NCBI GenBank assembly: GCA_001600095.1
Contig: BCIX01000002.1
Coordinates: 1,302,001 to 1,366,000, forward strand
DNA from: Bullera alba
Taxonomy: Eukaryota > Basidiomycota > Tremellomycetes > Tremellales > Bulleraceae
Length of the DNA: 64,000 bases
Direction: 5' to 3'
The translations under genes and the position numbers were made by a program. Shown here one piece after another: positions 50,043 to 62,937 of this stretch. The notes below the pieces were generated by a model that saw nothing but the letters and a program-made list of their open reading frames with translations, was not told the origin of the DNA and did no database searches. Numbering within the stretch: the stretch's first letter is position 1; each line of letters starts with the position of its first letter.

Positions 50043-51606
50043 TTAGTCAATTTCTATCGGCGGCTGAACCGCATCTGACACCGTGGCGCTTCGCCGCCGA
50101 TTTGACATTTGCGATGTGCCGCCTCGCAATTCGCCTGACCCACGACTCGACTGTGTAATCCTCTGCCTCGCTTCTCCAGCCTCCAGCTCGTCCAAGAGCC
50201 GCTGAGAACTGCTCAACACTGTCCACAATCGTTCTGCACCGGACATGAAGTCGGCGTAACTCGGTATGGCGCTTGTCTCATAAGGTGGGCGGTCCGGTGC
50301 TGTCGATGCTGTCGATCTGAGCGGTCTGTCTTGAGATACTCCATGCGATCCCTCTGGAGAGGGCGACAGACTTGAGGAGGGTCCAGCGATTGTGCTTGTT
50401 GAGTTTGCTGGCTCCTCTGGCTCATACACCGTTGTGAGGTGAACGCTGGCAGAGGAAAACTCCTTTTCGTCGGCAATTCCATTCCCACTGACTGTAGCCG
50501 CTCTCTTTCTCGCTTTGATAGATTGAGCCTGTGTCGCCTGAGCTCTGGCCAACATGGCGGCCATATGGGGCGGGAGGTGCGGATGATGACGCGGCGAATG
50601 TTTCGAGGATGGTGTATGAGGACGAGAAGCCGAGTGGAGACCTAACAAGCCGAGACCGTACGCCGATCCCGGATGGGGGTTGGGGTACTCGTGGGAGTTT
50701 GGCGTTCTTAGGTCCCGGTGCGAAGTGGGGGTATTGCTCATCGATGAGGTAATGAGCGCCGGGAGTGCCTGGGTTGACGATGATGACTGAGAGGAAGTGC
50801 GGTAGTGCAGCGGTCGTGGTGAGTGAGAGATCTGATAAACGGTCAATTACCGCTCCATACTGTGGACTCACATTGCCAACGCGAGGGGCTCCTGCTTCTG
50901 TAGGCGTTTGGAAGTACTTTGGCATTTTGGGGATATTTGAGCTGTCATTGGGTTCCTTCTTGACTATGACATCGCGTTGTGCTGTTCCTGAGCGGAGGGT
51001 AGGGCTGTATATCCTGCCCCAGGCCTGGTGTTCGGGTCGTCTTTCGGCGCCGATTTGTCGAAGTGTGGGGGATCCATCCGTTTCTACCTTGGTCCATCCA
51101 CCCCCCCATCCAGTTCCCACGCCCGATTGGCCATATCCTCCTGGTCCCGTCGCTTCTGCTTCCGGCTCTGGCGATGGGCTCAGAGAAGGGGTTGGCGATA
51201 GCGAGGGTGATCTAGGTCGCTTGCGCACTGGAAACAACAGGGGTAAAGGTCGATCCGTGCCTCTCGACCGTTTCCACAATGCACACGCATTGCACAGCGT
51301 TCCGCGCCATTGAGGAGTGTCCGTCTCCCCGCAATTCGTGCACTGTCGCTCATTATCCATCGTCCTCGGGGCGAATCGTTGACCTGGCTTCTTGTCGTTG
51401 TTTTTCGTTGAATTCGGCAGTAACTTTTTGATTTCTCGTGGCGATATCGCCCTGAGGGGTGGTGAGCGCGGTGAGAAAGGGACATTGGGTGAAAGGGAGA
51501 TGGGCAAAATCGGCTTCAGGTCCACTTGTTCCATTGTTGCACCCCGTCGCAAAGTCGAGCTAGAGCGTTGGTCATCTGCCATGACTATTCTAGGGGATGA
51601 GACCAT
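50043..51606 (-). CDS. GATA-type zinc-finger transcription factor with shortened finger loop
   Basis: Predicted DNA-binding regulator. The first in-frame ATG is 51606 (MVSSPRIVMADDQ); ATGs at residues 9 and 25 are also possible. The finger at 51283-51342 reads CTNCGETDTPQWRGTLCNAC, i.e. CX2C-X12-CX2C, where typical GATA fingers have X17 or X18. TPQWR and LCNAC are intact and a basic patch follows (WKRSRGTDRPLP ... VRKRPRSPS). The remainder is disordered, Ser/Pro/His-rich (KHSPRHHPHLPPHMAAML). An intron near 50834-50874 joins it to the last exon. That exon includes a helical stretch near the C-terminus (YADFMSGAERLWTVLSSSQ, about 50160-50250) and ends QPPIEID-stop at 50043. The gene is not assigned to a named fungal GATA factor. 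Confidence 0.82.
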
Positions 51607-52365
51607 GTTGCGTTGGGACCTTTTTATGGGATGTCAGTCGCTTACTCAACATGTACGTGCCGGATGCTGTATAGGGACCAGCCAGTACTGACCTTTAATG
51701 GACATCCCCGTACAGGTCCTTCCGTTGACACGTTACGCGTCTGCAGTGTTAGCTAGCTGTCTCGTCGCCCCGGGATCAATGGATTAGTCACTCGGTTTGT
51801 TAGTTTCGGGTACAAGGCAAGGGTCCTCCTTTGTCGATCCGCCCCACAGCCCCTTGAACCGCCTGTCAGGACATGAAGCGATTGACAAATCTGCAGCACC
51901 AGAGTGGCTTACCTTTGACACCTCCTGGCCGAGTTTGAGGTTGTACCGTATCAAGGGCGCTGAATAGTCAGTTCACATGCCCTCTTACGCGTATCAGATA
52001 TGTACCTCCGAGCGAGGACAAAGGGATCGAGATCGCCCAAAGGACATTGGCTATACCTTCAGATCGGCCGATGAACACCATCTGCTTACTCTGAGCCAGC
52101 TGGTGATCACAGGATGCATGCATCTGTGCCGTTTCTCCTGACCAAAAGTCCAAACCGCAGCACGCCGTCTTTCCAAAGACACCGGAGAACACCAACTCCG
52201 AGCGGGGCGATTCGACTAGAGGAAAGGTATGCGAAGTGATTAATGGGTCGACAAACCGAAATAGGGGGGATACGATGCGGGGAATGGTCGTTACAATGGG
52301 GGTTCGTAATGCTCGAGGCGAGCTCTTCGTGTCGATGCAGAGTGAGGAACCAAAAAGAACCTTTC
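51607..52365. other. Intergenic region, GATA-factor promoter and beta-tubulin 3' flank
   Basis: 759 bases. The long open frame crossing its right half is only the antisense or shadow of the tubulin exons. I see no exon of its own and no tRNA. Confidence 0.45.
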
Positions 52366-54000
<1,635 letters not shown>

Positions 54001-54484
54001 GGTCGGTGTCACAAGTAGATTCCAGTGATAGTTCGAGTGATGGCAGAGCAGCGAGCACGTTGAGCAGGTGTGGAAAGCGGAAGGAGGCCAGGATTTAGGT
54101 CGCGACCGAGCGGTGAATAGCGTGCAACAAGTTGGTTTCCAGGGGGTGAAGTAGGGTCAAGGACAAACACATCAGCACAGGATCTCAAACATTCATTCAA
54201 GCTGTTCCGCACTCACTCTTGGATGCGTTGTCGAGGTAGGCGGAGGTGAGGTCGTCCTAGGTGATGTAGAGGCCAGTATCGTGTCCACTGAACTTGTTTT
54301 GCTCAGCTGGCAGCGAGCACGCGTCAAAGCGCTCGGACGCGCCAGCAGCGGCATTTCACGGCGTTTCATGCATGTGGCATTCCTCCATCTTCTCTTTCAC
54401 CATGGTGCATGCGTCAAATGTCGTTCACCCAGCGTTCACAAACCATGTTCCCAGAATGCGTATCTACGTGTCGAGTGTGACACC
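54001..54484. promoter_or_regulatory. Beta-tubulin promoter/5' UTR with candidate UTR intron
   Basis: 484 bases between the tubulin ATG and the 3' end of the acyltransferase gene. On the minus strand a strong GTGAGT donor lies at 54216-54211 and an ATCAG acceptor at 53990, a possible 229-base first intron. The sequence before the donor reads like an exon (SAYLDNASK) but is closed by a stop, so it is probably UTR. Confidence 0.4.
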
Positions 54485-57118
54485 CTACATGCCTCCGTCG
54501 ACCTGCTCCTTGTCCCTTCGCCTCATTGTCAATCTAGGAGTATCGTCTTCGGGTTTGGGTAATGGTTCCGTCGCAGCCTGCGGACTGGCTGCGTTGCTGC
54601 TGACGGCCGGGAGATCTCTGTACGATCTAGTCGCTCTCCTCTTTCCTCTGGGAGAGCCAGGCCCGCCTCGTTTCGTGTCAATGATAGCTAGAACCTGACT
54701 GTCAGCACAGAACCCTACGTATCACTCACATCGTCGTAATCGACGTCCGCTTCGTACTCTTCGTCGTCGTCAGATTCAGCGGGGCTTCCTGGCGCGGTGC
54801 TCGGCTGCGAGCGCGACTTGTCCATCTTGGTCGAGTCCCAAACGCTTTGTCCAACTGATGCGCTTCGATTCCACCCTGAGAGATCAGCTCAATCCTCATA
54901 GTAGGACTCACCAAAGATCTGCTCATCGAGCCATAACATTGGATGCGAGAGGACAGACGAGTCGGCCGCTTGCGTCCGACGGTTGAACATTCCTGACCTC
55001 CCATTCTGTGGGACACTAGCCGAGGGGAGTATTCGGGCCTGGCGTCAGCAACGTCATAATAGAGCAACTTACCTTGTCAAAGTTCTCGTACAACTGGGGT
55101 CCGAATTCGTCTGATTGTCAGCCAGATCGCAGAGTTTCACTCACCGATAATATCCGTAATGTCATTTGTGAGGCCCTCTCGCATCCGCCTCAACTTGTCT
55201 ACTTCTCTCTGGTTGCCCGGCCACAAGCTGAGGAACAAAGGTCGGAGAGATCTGGAGTCAGCTCCGGTCACATAGTCGAACTCACTTGGCAACATCCATG
55301 CCGGCTTCGCCAAACTTGAGCGCAGAGTATCCCAGACTTGGCAGGAAGAGGAACATCACTACTGGTAGCCAATGTCTCCAGGTGGGTGCCACGTCGTATT
55401 TGTACGCGATCAGAGTCGCGAGGCCCGTGTAGAAGACGTAGAGAAGTGGGACAACGGCCAGGGAAACGAGGACTTTCCACGTGGCGAGAACGTCTCGAGC
55501 TTGAATCTTGACGGTGGACGCAGCGAGTGCCTCTGCGCGGATTAGTACGGAAACTCCCAAATGAGCCCACCTTTTGCCTTTTGGTGCGAAATTGTTTTCG
55601 CTAGAATGAATACCGGGGCGTGGAGGATGACGCCGGGCAGACTGAGCATTCCCCACCAGAGAAGGAGACCAGTTCGGTAGACGAGTAATAGCAGCGACTT
55701 GATAGATCGATTCGATGCCCGCTCCACCTGATGATCCGCGATTCCCATGTCTCGTAGCAGGCGGTTGTATGCAATGACACGTTTGCGAAGCTCGATGATC
55801 TTTGGCTCGTGTTGGTAGTGGAGGTACCCCTCCATGAAGCGTTTGGACAGTTCGACAACTTGACCAATGGTGAGGTGTTGGCCTGGAACCCTGTAGAGTC
55901 GACGTGCAGCTTGAATGACCTGACGTCAGCGTAGTCCACAGTCCACCCAACTCACCTGCATCGTCTCCCAATCTGGACCGCGAAGGGTGACGGCACGGAG
56001 ACCATCGTGGACCTGCTCGAGCAACTTTCCGCAAGCATCCCTCTTCTTAGCCCCACCAAGCTTGTACTGCTCCACAAAGTCTCGGTTGACGGAGATTGGG
56101 GGGCCAAACTCGATGACTGCCCTCGAGCGGAATTTGTGGGCATGGAAGTAGGACAAGCCGACAGGGACGAGCTTGACGTCTAGGTCGGGGTTCGCTGCCA
56201 TGGCGCCGAGAGCCATGATAGAGAAACCGGCTTTGAGGGGAAGGAAGTCTGTCCTGTCGTGAGATCCACCTGAAGTAAGCGCGGATCTTGACCACAACAA
56301 CTCACCTTCTGGGAAGATTCCAATACTACCGCCTTCATTCAGTCGCTGGAACACTGCCCCATACGTCTCGTCCTGGTCGACAAACGGAAGGATCTTGTAT
56401 TCCAATCCTTCCTTGCTCTCTGCCTCGCTCCGGACCCGGACCGAAGCTTTGATGTTGGTGGATCCATCTTTCGAAGGAACGACAAACTCGGCTTTAAGTC
56501 GCAGCTCAGTGTCGCTGATGACCTCCTCGATGGATGCAGAGGCGTAGCCGGCTGATTTTGGGAGTACCAATTGGGACTTTGGCTTGATTTGAGAGATGAA
56601 CTTTGTATCTATACCAGTGACGATGAGAGGGGAAGAGTCGGAGAGGATGATACGTCCTGCACCGGCTTTGGCGTAATCGGCAGCTCTTGCCACGGGAACT
56701 GGGGTCAGCCAGAGCTCATCTCGTTCTATACTCACTTCCATCCATAAGTCTAGCCATGGTTCCGATGAAAGCTCGAGCCATACTCTACACGTCAGCTCGG
56801 CCCCTTCATTCAACCCACCTTGGCCGCAATGAGTACTGCCACCCGCCGGTGGGCCTCCTTCCTGACCTCTGAGAAGAGGAGGAGCGGGTCGAGGAACTGG
56901 TTCGCATGGGGACCGCAGATGAACAAGACAGGACCATCTCGAGGAATGTTGAATGCGCCTCTGGGACGGATCTCCCTAAAGAAGATGTTGATGATCACTC
57001 GCCAGAAGAGAAGGACCAAATCGTCTAGATTAGATAACGGGGTGAGCGGCGTTCGTGGACCGAACGTGGACAGACTTGTGCTAATGAGGCACGACTTACA
57101 GGCTAGACCGGCGGCCAT
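54485..57118 (-). CDS. SCT1: Glycerol-3-phosphate / dihydroxyacetone-phosphate acyltransferase (Sct1/Gpt2 type)
   Basis: First acyltransferase of glycerolipid synthesis, in the ER membrane. The start is ATG 57118 (MAAGLA); a 5' intron ends near 57025. Motif I is CGPHANQFLDP, the fungal Gat form. Motif III is IFPEGGSHDRTDFLPLKAG (joined across an intron near 56240-56330). VPVGLSYFHAHKFRSRAVIEFG is the fourth block (split here: VPVGLSYFHAHK, RSRAVIEFG). Hydrophobic spans near the N-terminus (VLLFWRVIINIFF) and in the second half (LLLWWGMLSLPGVILHAPVF; VSLAVVPLLYVFYTGLATL; WLPVVMFLFLPSLG) match the family topology. The C-terminus is acidic, then basic and Ser-rich (SPRGKRRATRSYRD), a likely phosphorylated tail, ending VDGGM-stop (TAG at 54485). 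S. cerevisiae has the paralogous pair SCT1/GPT2; which one this matches is not settled here. Confidence 0.93.
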
Positions 57119-57582
57119 GGTGGACGCTTGAGGTCAAGAGAAAGTTCCCAGCTGAGGAGAGAACCGGTGACTTCACTTGGTGAGCGCTGGGAGAAGGTCA
57201 CTCGAGACTTTTGACAGCAGATACAAAGGTGGGTGTATGCTGGGCTGGTGAGAGGTTCTTGGGCGTGGTCGACTCTCCAGGAGATGGGGGGGAAAAGTGG
57301 TGACGTGGAAATTTGCGGGAACAGTTAAAGTTCACCCGGTGATTTGGTGGCCGCGGGGCTCGCCGGGTGGGGGACCGTTGTGCCCCGAGCTGCCAGCTGG
57401 TGATGATACAGGCAAGGTGCAGACCAGTGCTGCAGTGGCTCTGCACAGAGTATGAGCTTGGTGGTGGTACTGGTCAGTGTCCAGTGAGCAGGTCAACCAG
57501 GCATCGCGACGCAGCCTCCAAGCAAGTAGACAAAGTCGTACAACGATGCATGGAAGGCCCGAGAACAACTAGAACCGCAAGA
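57119..57582. other. Intergenic region, acyltransferase promoter
   Basis: 464 bases between the SH3-gene stop and the acyltransferase start. G/C-rich patches (GGTGGCCGCGGGG near 57340) are visible. No supported exon. Confidence 0.4.
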
Positions 57583-58585
57583 TCACACCTCCTTCAGATA
57601 GTTGGCGGGAACCAAACCCCTCCGACCGTTACCGTCCTCACACATCCACCCTGGGCGTCAGCTCAATTCCAGCCCTGATCACTCACAATCTGAAGATGTC
57701 TTTTCCAGGACGTTGACTATCTGATCAGCCTGTACTCCAAGGTCTGTACTGTCCGAGCCTTGATAATCATAGATGACCAGTGCTTGACTCTCAGCTTGGG
57801 GCTGTGCGGACTGTATGGGCGGCGTTGGCGGTGGTAGAGTCCGACCACTCGTGGGTGAAGATGCTGGCGCAGCTATAGCCGTATCAGCCCTAGTCGTGCG
57901 AAGCTAGACTCACATTGTGCTGGACTCTCCTTGAACATCCCCTTCAAGCCGCCTAATCCTCCCATGCCGCTCTTCTTTGGGGGCGGGGTTGCAGGGGGTG
58001 CAGTCTCACTCGTCGGACTTGAAGCACCTTCCTTCTTTCTATTCATCATGCCATCCGCACTGCGTACCATACCACCAGCGCCGTAGTTGTCCAAGGCTTT
58101 CATGGCGCGATCATTGCGAGAAAGCATTCCCATGCCTTTACTCGCCGTGCTCATGCTTGACTTCAGACCCCTCTGGGCTAGACGAGTCACTTGGTCTAGT
58201 CTCTCTGCTTCCTTTTGCTTCTGAGCGGCATCTCTCGCTGCCTCCTCCGGAGTTTTAGGTGCTGCTGGAACACCGGATTGTTGGCTGGAACCATTACTGG
58301 GTGATAGGAACCGGGAGAGGGTTTGGAGTTGAGCTGCAGGGGATGGACCGGCTGCCGCGCTGGCACTCCCTCCTCCTCCACCACCACCACCACCACCAGC
58401 TGATAGATGAGGTCTCGAGGCGAAGTACTCGTCTAGCAGGGAGAAGAATGCTTGCTACGAACGGATCAATCACTATCCCAGTACTCGAGTCAGTCAGTCA
58501 CACACCTTGTCTGTGGGCCAGCTGTCAGCTATGTAGGCCACGCCGATCGCCTGGGCTTACCTTGGTAGCCAAGATTCGAGAACAT
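57583..58585 (-). CDS. Protein with C-terminal SH3 domain
   Basis: No named family recognised. The N-terminal part reads MFSNLGYQDKQAFFSLLDEY over two small exons. The codons just upstream (FDLLRKAAI) are open to an acceptor-like AG at about 58613, so the true start probably lies in an earlier exon that I could not place. A poly-Gly run (CCACCACC repeat, about 58375-58400) and an Ala/Pro linker follow. Next is a helical, Lys-rich block (EEAARDAAQKQKEAERLDQ ... SASKGMGMLSRNDRAMKAL-like) and another Pro-rich linker. Last is a complete SH3 domain: ALVIYDYQGSDSTDLGV, then an intron splits the Trp codon to give SDWWMCEDGNGRRGLVPANY, ending LKEV-stop (TGA at 57583). SH3 proteins of this size often serve actin patches or endocytosis, but that is inference. 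Confidence 0.75.
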
Positions 58586-58865
58586 GATGGCGGCCTTGCG
58601 AAGAAGATCAAACTATCCGAAAGATCAATACACTGGATTTATCAACAAGGCCAAGAACATTGAGTCAACAGACGACAGCTGCGACCGCGTATCGATATAT
58701 CGCCGGCGGCGTTGTGATTGCCGGCCCAAGATAGTTACGCTCATGACATTGTGCTCAATGCCGGCTTTCTACTTCTCCTACTTCTCACCACCCACTACAT
58801 GTCACCACAGGCTATCTACATAGTCAATGATGCTGATCTCATCCTTCTCCAGATCTATCGACGTA

Positions 58866-59624
58866 TCACTCGAGCTCAGACCAGACATCGGCCCCTGTGT
58901 TCGATTTGTCGAGCAGACGCTGCCATTTCAGCTGATCATCCGTGAAAGCTTCCCAGTCCTTCTCCGTCTTCTCAGCCAACTTGGCCAGGAAGTCAGTGGA
59001 GGCAGTCGTAGCTCTTTCCAATATCACTTCCCTTGGCGACTCGAGGTCAGGCATGTCAGCATCTTCAGACTCATCGTCCGCTTTCGGCACCGAGAGCGCC
59101 GCGATCTCGGTTTTGAGCTGTTCCAGGTCGAGGCAACTTTGGAGCCGATCAAAACCGAAAGACCATACCTCCTCGTCTCGATCCCCCACCGAGAGAGCTT
59201 CCAAGCTCTGGTTGAACCTCTCCATACGTAATTTCATATCCTCCAGTGTCTTCTCTTCGTCGTCCTTCAACCCACCCAGCGAGGTCAAGTCATTGGGTAT
59301 GGTCGGCAGAGTGATAACGGTGTTTTCTGGGGCATCGTCCAGCGCGGCAATGATCTGCAGGAGGGAGATACAAGTTCTCCCTTCCAACCTGGCGTTTGAA
59401 GCGCTACTCTCTCGAACATGCTCTGGGACACCCTCGACTGTTGCCTTCTCGACGAACGCATGAATCGCGTCCGCTCGGAGGAACATGTTCTCACGAGCTG
59501 TTCGTACAGTCCTCTTCAGCCATTCTTCAAAGGCTGGAGACTGACCAGCAGACCCTGTCCCCGATGTGGTGAGTTGAGTCAGGAGCAAAGGCAGCTGTTT
59601 CAATTGATCCTTGATGGGGACCAT
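58866..59624 (-). CDS. Acidic helical protein of unknown function
   Basis: A single 252-residue frame, ATG at 59624 and TGA at 58866. I do not recognise a family. The opening MVPIKDQLKQLPLLLTQL is an amphipathic helix. The middle is helical and charged (AFEEWLKRTVRTARENMFL; EEKTLEDMKLRMERFNQSLE) and an acidic patch follows (KADDESEDADMPDLES). The end (FLAKLAEKTEKDWEAFTDDQ) is also helical. Codon use and length of the open frame support a real gene. No signal peptide or membrane span. A part in a helical multi-subunit complex would fit, but there is no direct evidence. Confidence 0.7.
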   Translation of the reverse strand: MVPIKDQLKQLPLLLTQLTTSGTGSAGQSPAFEEWLKRTVRTARENMFLRADAIHAFVEKATVEGVPEHVRESSASNARLEGRTCISLLQIIAALDDAPENTVITLPTIPNDLTSLGGLKDDEEKTLEDMKLRMERFNQSLEALSVGDRDEEVWSFGFDRLQSCLDLEQLKTEIAALSVPKADDESEDADMPDLESPREVILERATTASTDFLAKLAEKTEKDWEAFTDDQLKWQRLLDKSNTGADVWSELE

Positions 59625-60125
59625 GTCTGGTGCTTATTGGTTGGCTAGGGTTCTTGCTGTAAAAGTCGATTCGACCTAGTGCTCCTGGGATGAGTTGTGC
59701 GAGGGAAAGCTTTATGATCACTCGAAGTGCTTGCTCCATCTCCTGCAAACGGAGCATCCTTTGTCCACCCTCCTTGCCTATAGAGCGATATGATCCGGTG
59801 ATATGAAAACACATGTCTTTTCGATCGCAACTCCTGCTTCTCATTCACGCGCAACGCATTAGAAGACCTTTGTTCCAGTGCAAGCGAGCTCAAGCGAACT
59901 TCGCCAATACCATGCTCCGGCCCACAGGAAGACGCCCCAGCGATAGGCTCCCCCCGACTGGGGCCAAATCGATAGCTACTGCCTTCGCAACACTGGCAGC
60001 GATCACTCACGCACGGCTTGCCACAGACTGACAGCTACTGCCCTCGAAACACTTGCAGCACTCACTCGCCCACAGCTTTACATCCAGTTCTCACAATGCA
60101 TGCTCTACTTTCATCACAAGACCCT
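59625..60125. other. Intergenic region between the unknown acidic gene and PRP19
   Basis: 501 bases with no supported exon; the open frames here start at GTG or are shadows. It contains the imperfect duplication described separately. Confidence 0.4.
59971..60088 (+). repeat. Imperfect tandem duplication, about 59 bases
   Basis: Two adjacent copies: one from 59971 (GATAGCTACTGCCTTCGCAA ...) and one from 60030 (GACAGCTACTGCCCTCGAAA ...). Both continue through CACT-GGCAGC/CACT-TGCAGC and a CACTCAC-like block to ACAGCTT/GCTTGCC. Divergence is roughly one base in five, so the duplication is not recent. Confidence 0.6.
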
Positions 60126-61857
60126 TTACTTTGGCCCCAGCACCCTGAGCGTCCTGTCCATACCACTGAGCACGACATTTTGTCCGAGCTGGCCGAATCT
60201 CGCTCCGGTGAGGACACCGGCATTGTCGTCAAACTTGAGCAGCTCGTCCCACGACTTGTTGGCGTACACCCGGAGATCGGTACCGGCGACAGTGAGGAAT
60301 TGGGCGGATGGGTCGAACCGGACTTCCGAGACCGTGTTCTCGGAAGGCAGCTCCCAGCTAGACAGGATGGACAGTTTTCGAAGATCAAAGATGTTGACTT
60401 TTGGCGTGGCCGAAGATCCGGTGGCGAGGTAGTATCCGTTTTCAGAGAAGGACAGGGTGGTGACATCCGAATCGTGGGAAGACAGCGTCGCGGCGAGCGA
60501 AGAAGACTGCCTGGCATCCCAAACTCGGACGGCGCCTTCCTTGGTTCCACCACCATAGAGAACTCCGTCGGGATGTCCGGCAAACGAAGTGTAGGAGAAT
60601 GAGCCGTCGATACCGGCTACTGGAGTGTACGACATGACCTCTTTACCCTCGGCGATATCGTACAGAGTCCATGTCGAGTCGGTCGACGCTGCGGAAATGT
60701 ACGATCCCGATGGATGAACAGACAAGCCCGAAATCTCCCCCTTGTGACCGCTAAGCGTGGCCTTGACAGCCCATTTCCCGCCATTGTCTCCCCAAATCTT
60801 GACAGTCTTGTCCGCGCTGCCGGAGAACGCCAGATCGCCACTCTCGTTGAACGCGACGTGCGTGACGGCCTTGGTGTGGCCTTTCATTGTTCCAACGACC
60901 TTGGACGATTCTAGGTCGAACACCTGAACCAATTTGTCCGCTCCGCCCGTGAGGACCGTCTTGCCATCCTTGGCGAGGTCCATGGCGGTGATACCAGCTG
61001 GCTTGGTGGCATGAAGCGAAGGCACGTGAGAGGTCTGAGAATATCCCTTGACCGCTTCCGCATTGGCGTATCCCGGAGCTGGCTTTCTCTTTCTTCGCGT
61101 AGACGAGAGGCTGAATGTCAGCGGTGTTTTGCGGAGCTCGACTCACGCTTGATTCGTCTCGACCAACTTCGCCTCGACCTCGGCGGGCAGTCCGCCCTCG
61201 ACCGGCATCTCAACGTCTTCCTGAACAGGAGCGCTGGAGAAACCCATTGTCTTTTGCAACGATGTGAGGGCTCTGCACAGGTCAGCGCGTTCCTTCATCC
61301 AAGATACTCACTCTCTAGCCTCATCCCTCTCCTTGATCAGCCTCGCAATCACCCTTGTCGCCGCATCCTCCCGGTACAGAGCGTTGGCCAGTTCTTGCCT
61401 AGAAAGGTGAGCTGACATTAAAGCCGTGGACCTACCTCGAGCTCTGGTACGACTTCTTGATCTCAAGCGACTCGAGCATGATAGCATCGTACTCTGACTG
61501 CAAAGCGATCAACAGAGCCGGGATTGATGTCTGGTTGCTCGCCCGAGGGGGAAGCGTGGATGGTTCTATTTCATCAGTCTCGTCATTGTCCGACTTGGAC
61601 TCACTAGCTTTCACGTCCACGAGGTCCTCCTTGGTCAGAGCCTCGCCAGTGATCGGATCATTGCCGTTCTCCTCTACGCCGGTCAGTCCAGTCTGAGGTC
61701 GTGGACGCACCAATGTATCTCTCAATCAGCGCTTTCTCGTACACGATTCCCGATGTTTTCGACACCACTGGAACAGTTGGCGGCGAGCCAGAGACTATGC
61801 AATGATCAGCACAAATCCCTCTATCCTTTCCTGGGACTCACTAGCGCAGAAGAACAT
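60126..61857 (-). CDS. PRP19: Pre-mRNA processing factor Prp19 (U-box E3 ligase)
   Basis: Core of the NineTeen complex that activates the spliceosome; also a ubiquitin ligase. The start ATG 61857 (MFFCA) and an intron join to SGSPPTVPVVSKTSGIVYEK and ALIERYI, the Prp19 U-box. The next exon gives GNDPITGEALTKEDLVDVK, the U-box end. The tetramerising coiled coil follows (SIPALLIALQSEYDAIMLES ... RQELANALYREDAATRVIAR). The C-terminal WD40 propeller is at 60126-61025: TVLTGGADKLVQVFDLES, DLAFSGSADKTVKIW, EGAVRVWDARQSS, ending GMDRTLRVLGPK-stop (TAA at 60126). An acidic insert (SKSDNDETDEIEPS) after the U-box is longer than in yeast as I recall it. All family domains are present. Confidence 0.95.
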
Positions 61858-62634
61858 CTCGATGGCTTTTGAATGCGTTTCTAGGAATGTTGACAAGTCA
61901 CAGATGAACAAGGTGCCGAGTTCGGTGCAACTGACAAGCAAAGAGATGTAGCAGCGTGCAGCAAGCCCACGTCATGGGGAGCACTGCGGAATCAAATTTA
62001 TCACTTCTCCTGGTTGAGCTGTCCGATTTCTCAGACTGCCTAATAATCCTATGGAGCCAGAGGCATCAAGACAATGCATCCTGTCTCCATGCATGACAGG
62101 CAAGCAAGATGAAGGGGCGTCCGATGGATCCGGTCAGGATGGGACAGCTGCTAAGACGTGATGCTACGTGCACTCATCCGCAACGACAGCGAGCACGGGA
62201 CTGCTGGGAGGATCTCCGTGACTGTCACGAACGGTTTCGCGCTTGCGGGCTCAGCTTTCGGTGTATGCCCTTGTATGCCTTATCCTGCCTTATCTGGCTA
62301 GCATATCTAGCGTGTAATGTGTATGAGTGCCAATTCCCGAGACGTCCCGCCCGTGGCTCTCGAGCTTCAAGGCCACACGAGCCAGGAGCGAAGGGAGGTC
62401 CACCATGACTCCGATCGAGGAGTGATGAAAATAGACGGTTTCATTAACCCGTGCCTAGTTCCCAAGTCGTCACTTCCGTCGTCATAGTCCAACCAGATAG
62501 CGCGATAGCCAGCCAGCCTCCAAGTGCGAGATATAAAGACTCTGATTCGAGGTCTCCCTATTCTCTTCACACACCTCACCGCTCACATTATAAGCACAAC
62601 TACCAAACACATATCAAATCAAAAGTTCTACACA
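61858..62634. promoter_or_regulatory. Divergent intergenic region, PRP19 / small hydrophilic protein
   Basis: 777 bases. An AGGGG stress-response-element-like motif lies at 62113-62117. A clear TATAAA at 62532-62537 is followed by a C/A-rich, T/A-rich leader up to the ATG at 62635. This architecture is seen at strongly expressed, inducible fungal genes. No exon supported. Confidence 0.5.
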
Positions 62635-62937
62635 ATGTCCGCCCCAATTGGAAACACCAACACTGGCGCCCCCGCCGGCACAGGTCAACAAGATGCCCTC
62701 GGTGAGTCGATTTCTTCACATGCCTTGTGCATAGCCCTGACTGTCCTACAGACAAGGGTGTCGATGGACTCCTCGGTCGAGCCGGCCACAAGCAGAATGC
62801 CGGAACCACGGAGAAGATCTCTGATGGCATCAGGTCGGCTTTCAAGAAGGTGAGTTAAGCAGTGGGGGGCGAACGTGCTTGACGCTGATGATCGTTAGGC
62901 GACCGGAAAGGACGTGCCAATCAAGGACAAGCAGTAA
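62635..62937 (+). CDS. Small hydrophilic conserved-looking protein, probably stress-inducible
   Basis: Three exons with introns 62702-62751 and 62850-62898, both with canonical ends and matching phase. They encode about 67 residues: MSAPIGNTNTGAPAGTGQQ, DKGVDGLLGRAGHKQN, AGTTEKISDGIRSAFKKATG, KDVPIKDKQ. The frame is too short for ordinary ORF scans but the splice signals are good. Rich in Gly, Lys, Asp and Gln, with no hydrophobic core, so it is likely disordered or an amphipathic helix (EKISDGIRSAFKKA). I recall similar KATGKD-type small proteins in other basidiomycetes but no assigned function. The TATA box 98 bases upstream suggests regulated, strong expression. Confidence 0.8.

Noticed and set aside
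58370..58402. CACCACC microsatellite
   Set aside because: It codes for a Gly run inside the SH3-protein exon on the minus strand, so it is an in-frame coding repeat and not a separate element.
59645..60010. Minus-strand open frame of about 120 codons
   Set aside because: Begins at GTG, rich in Arg and Ser with no hydrophobic pattern, and covers part of the tandem duplication; considered chance.
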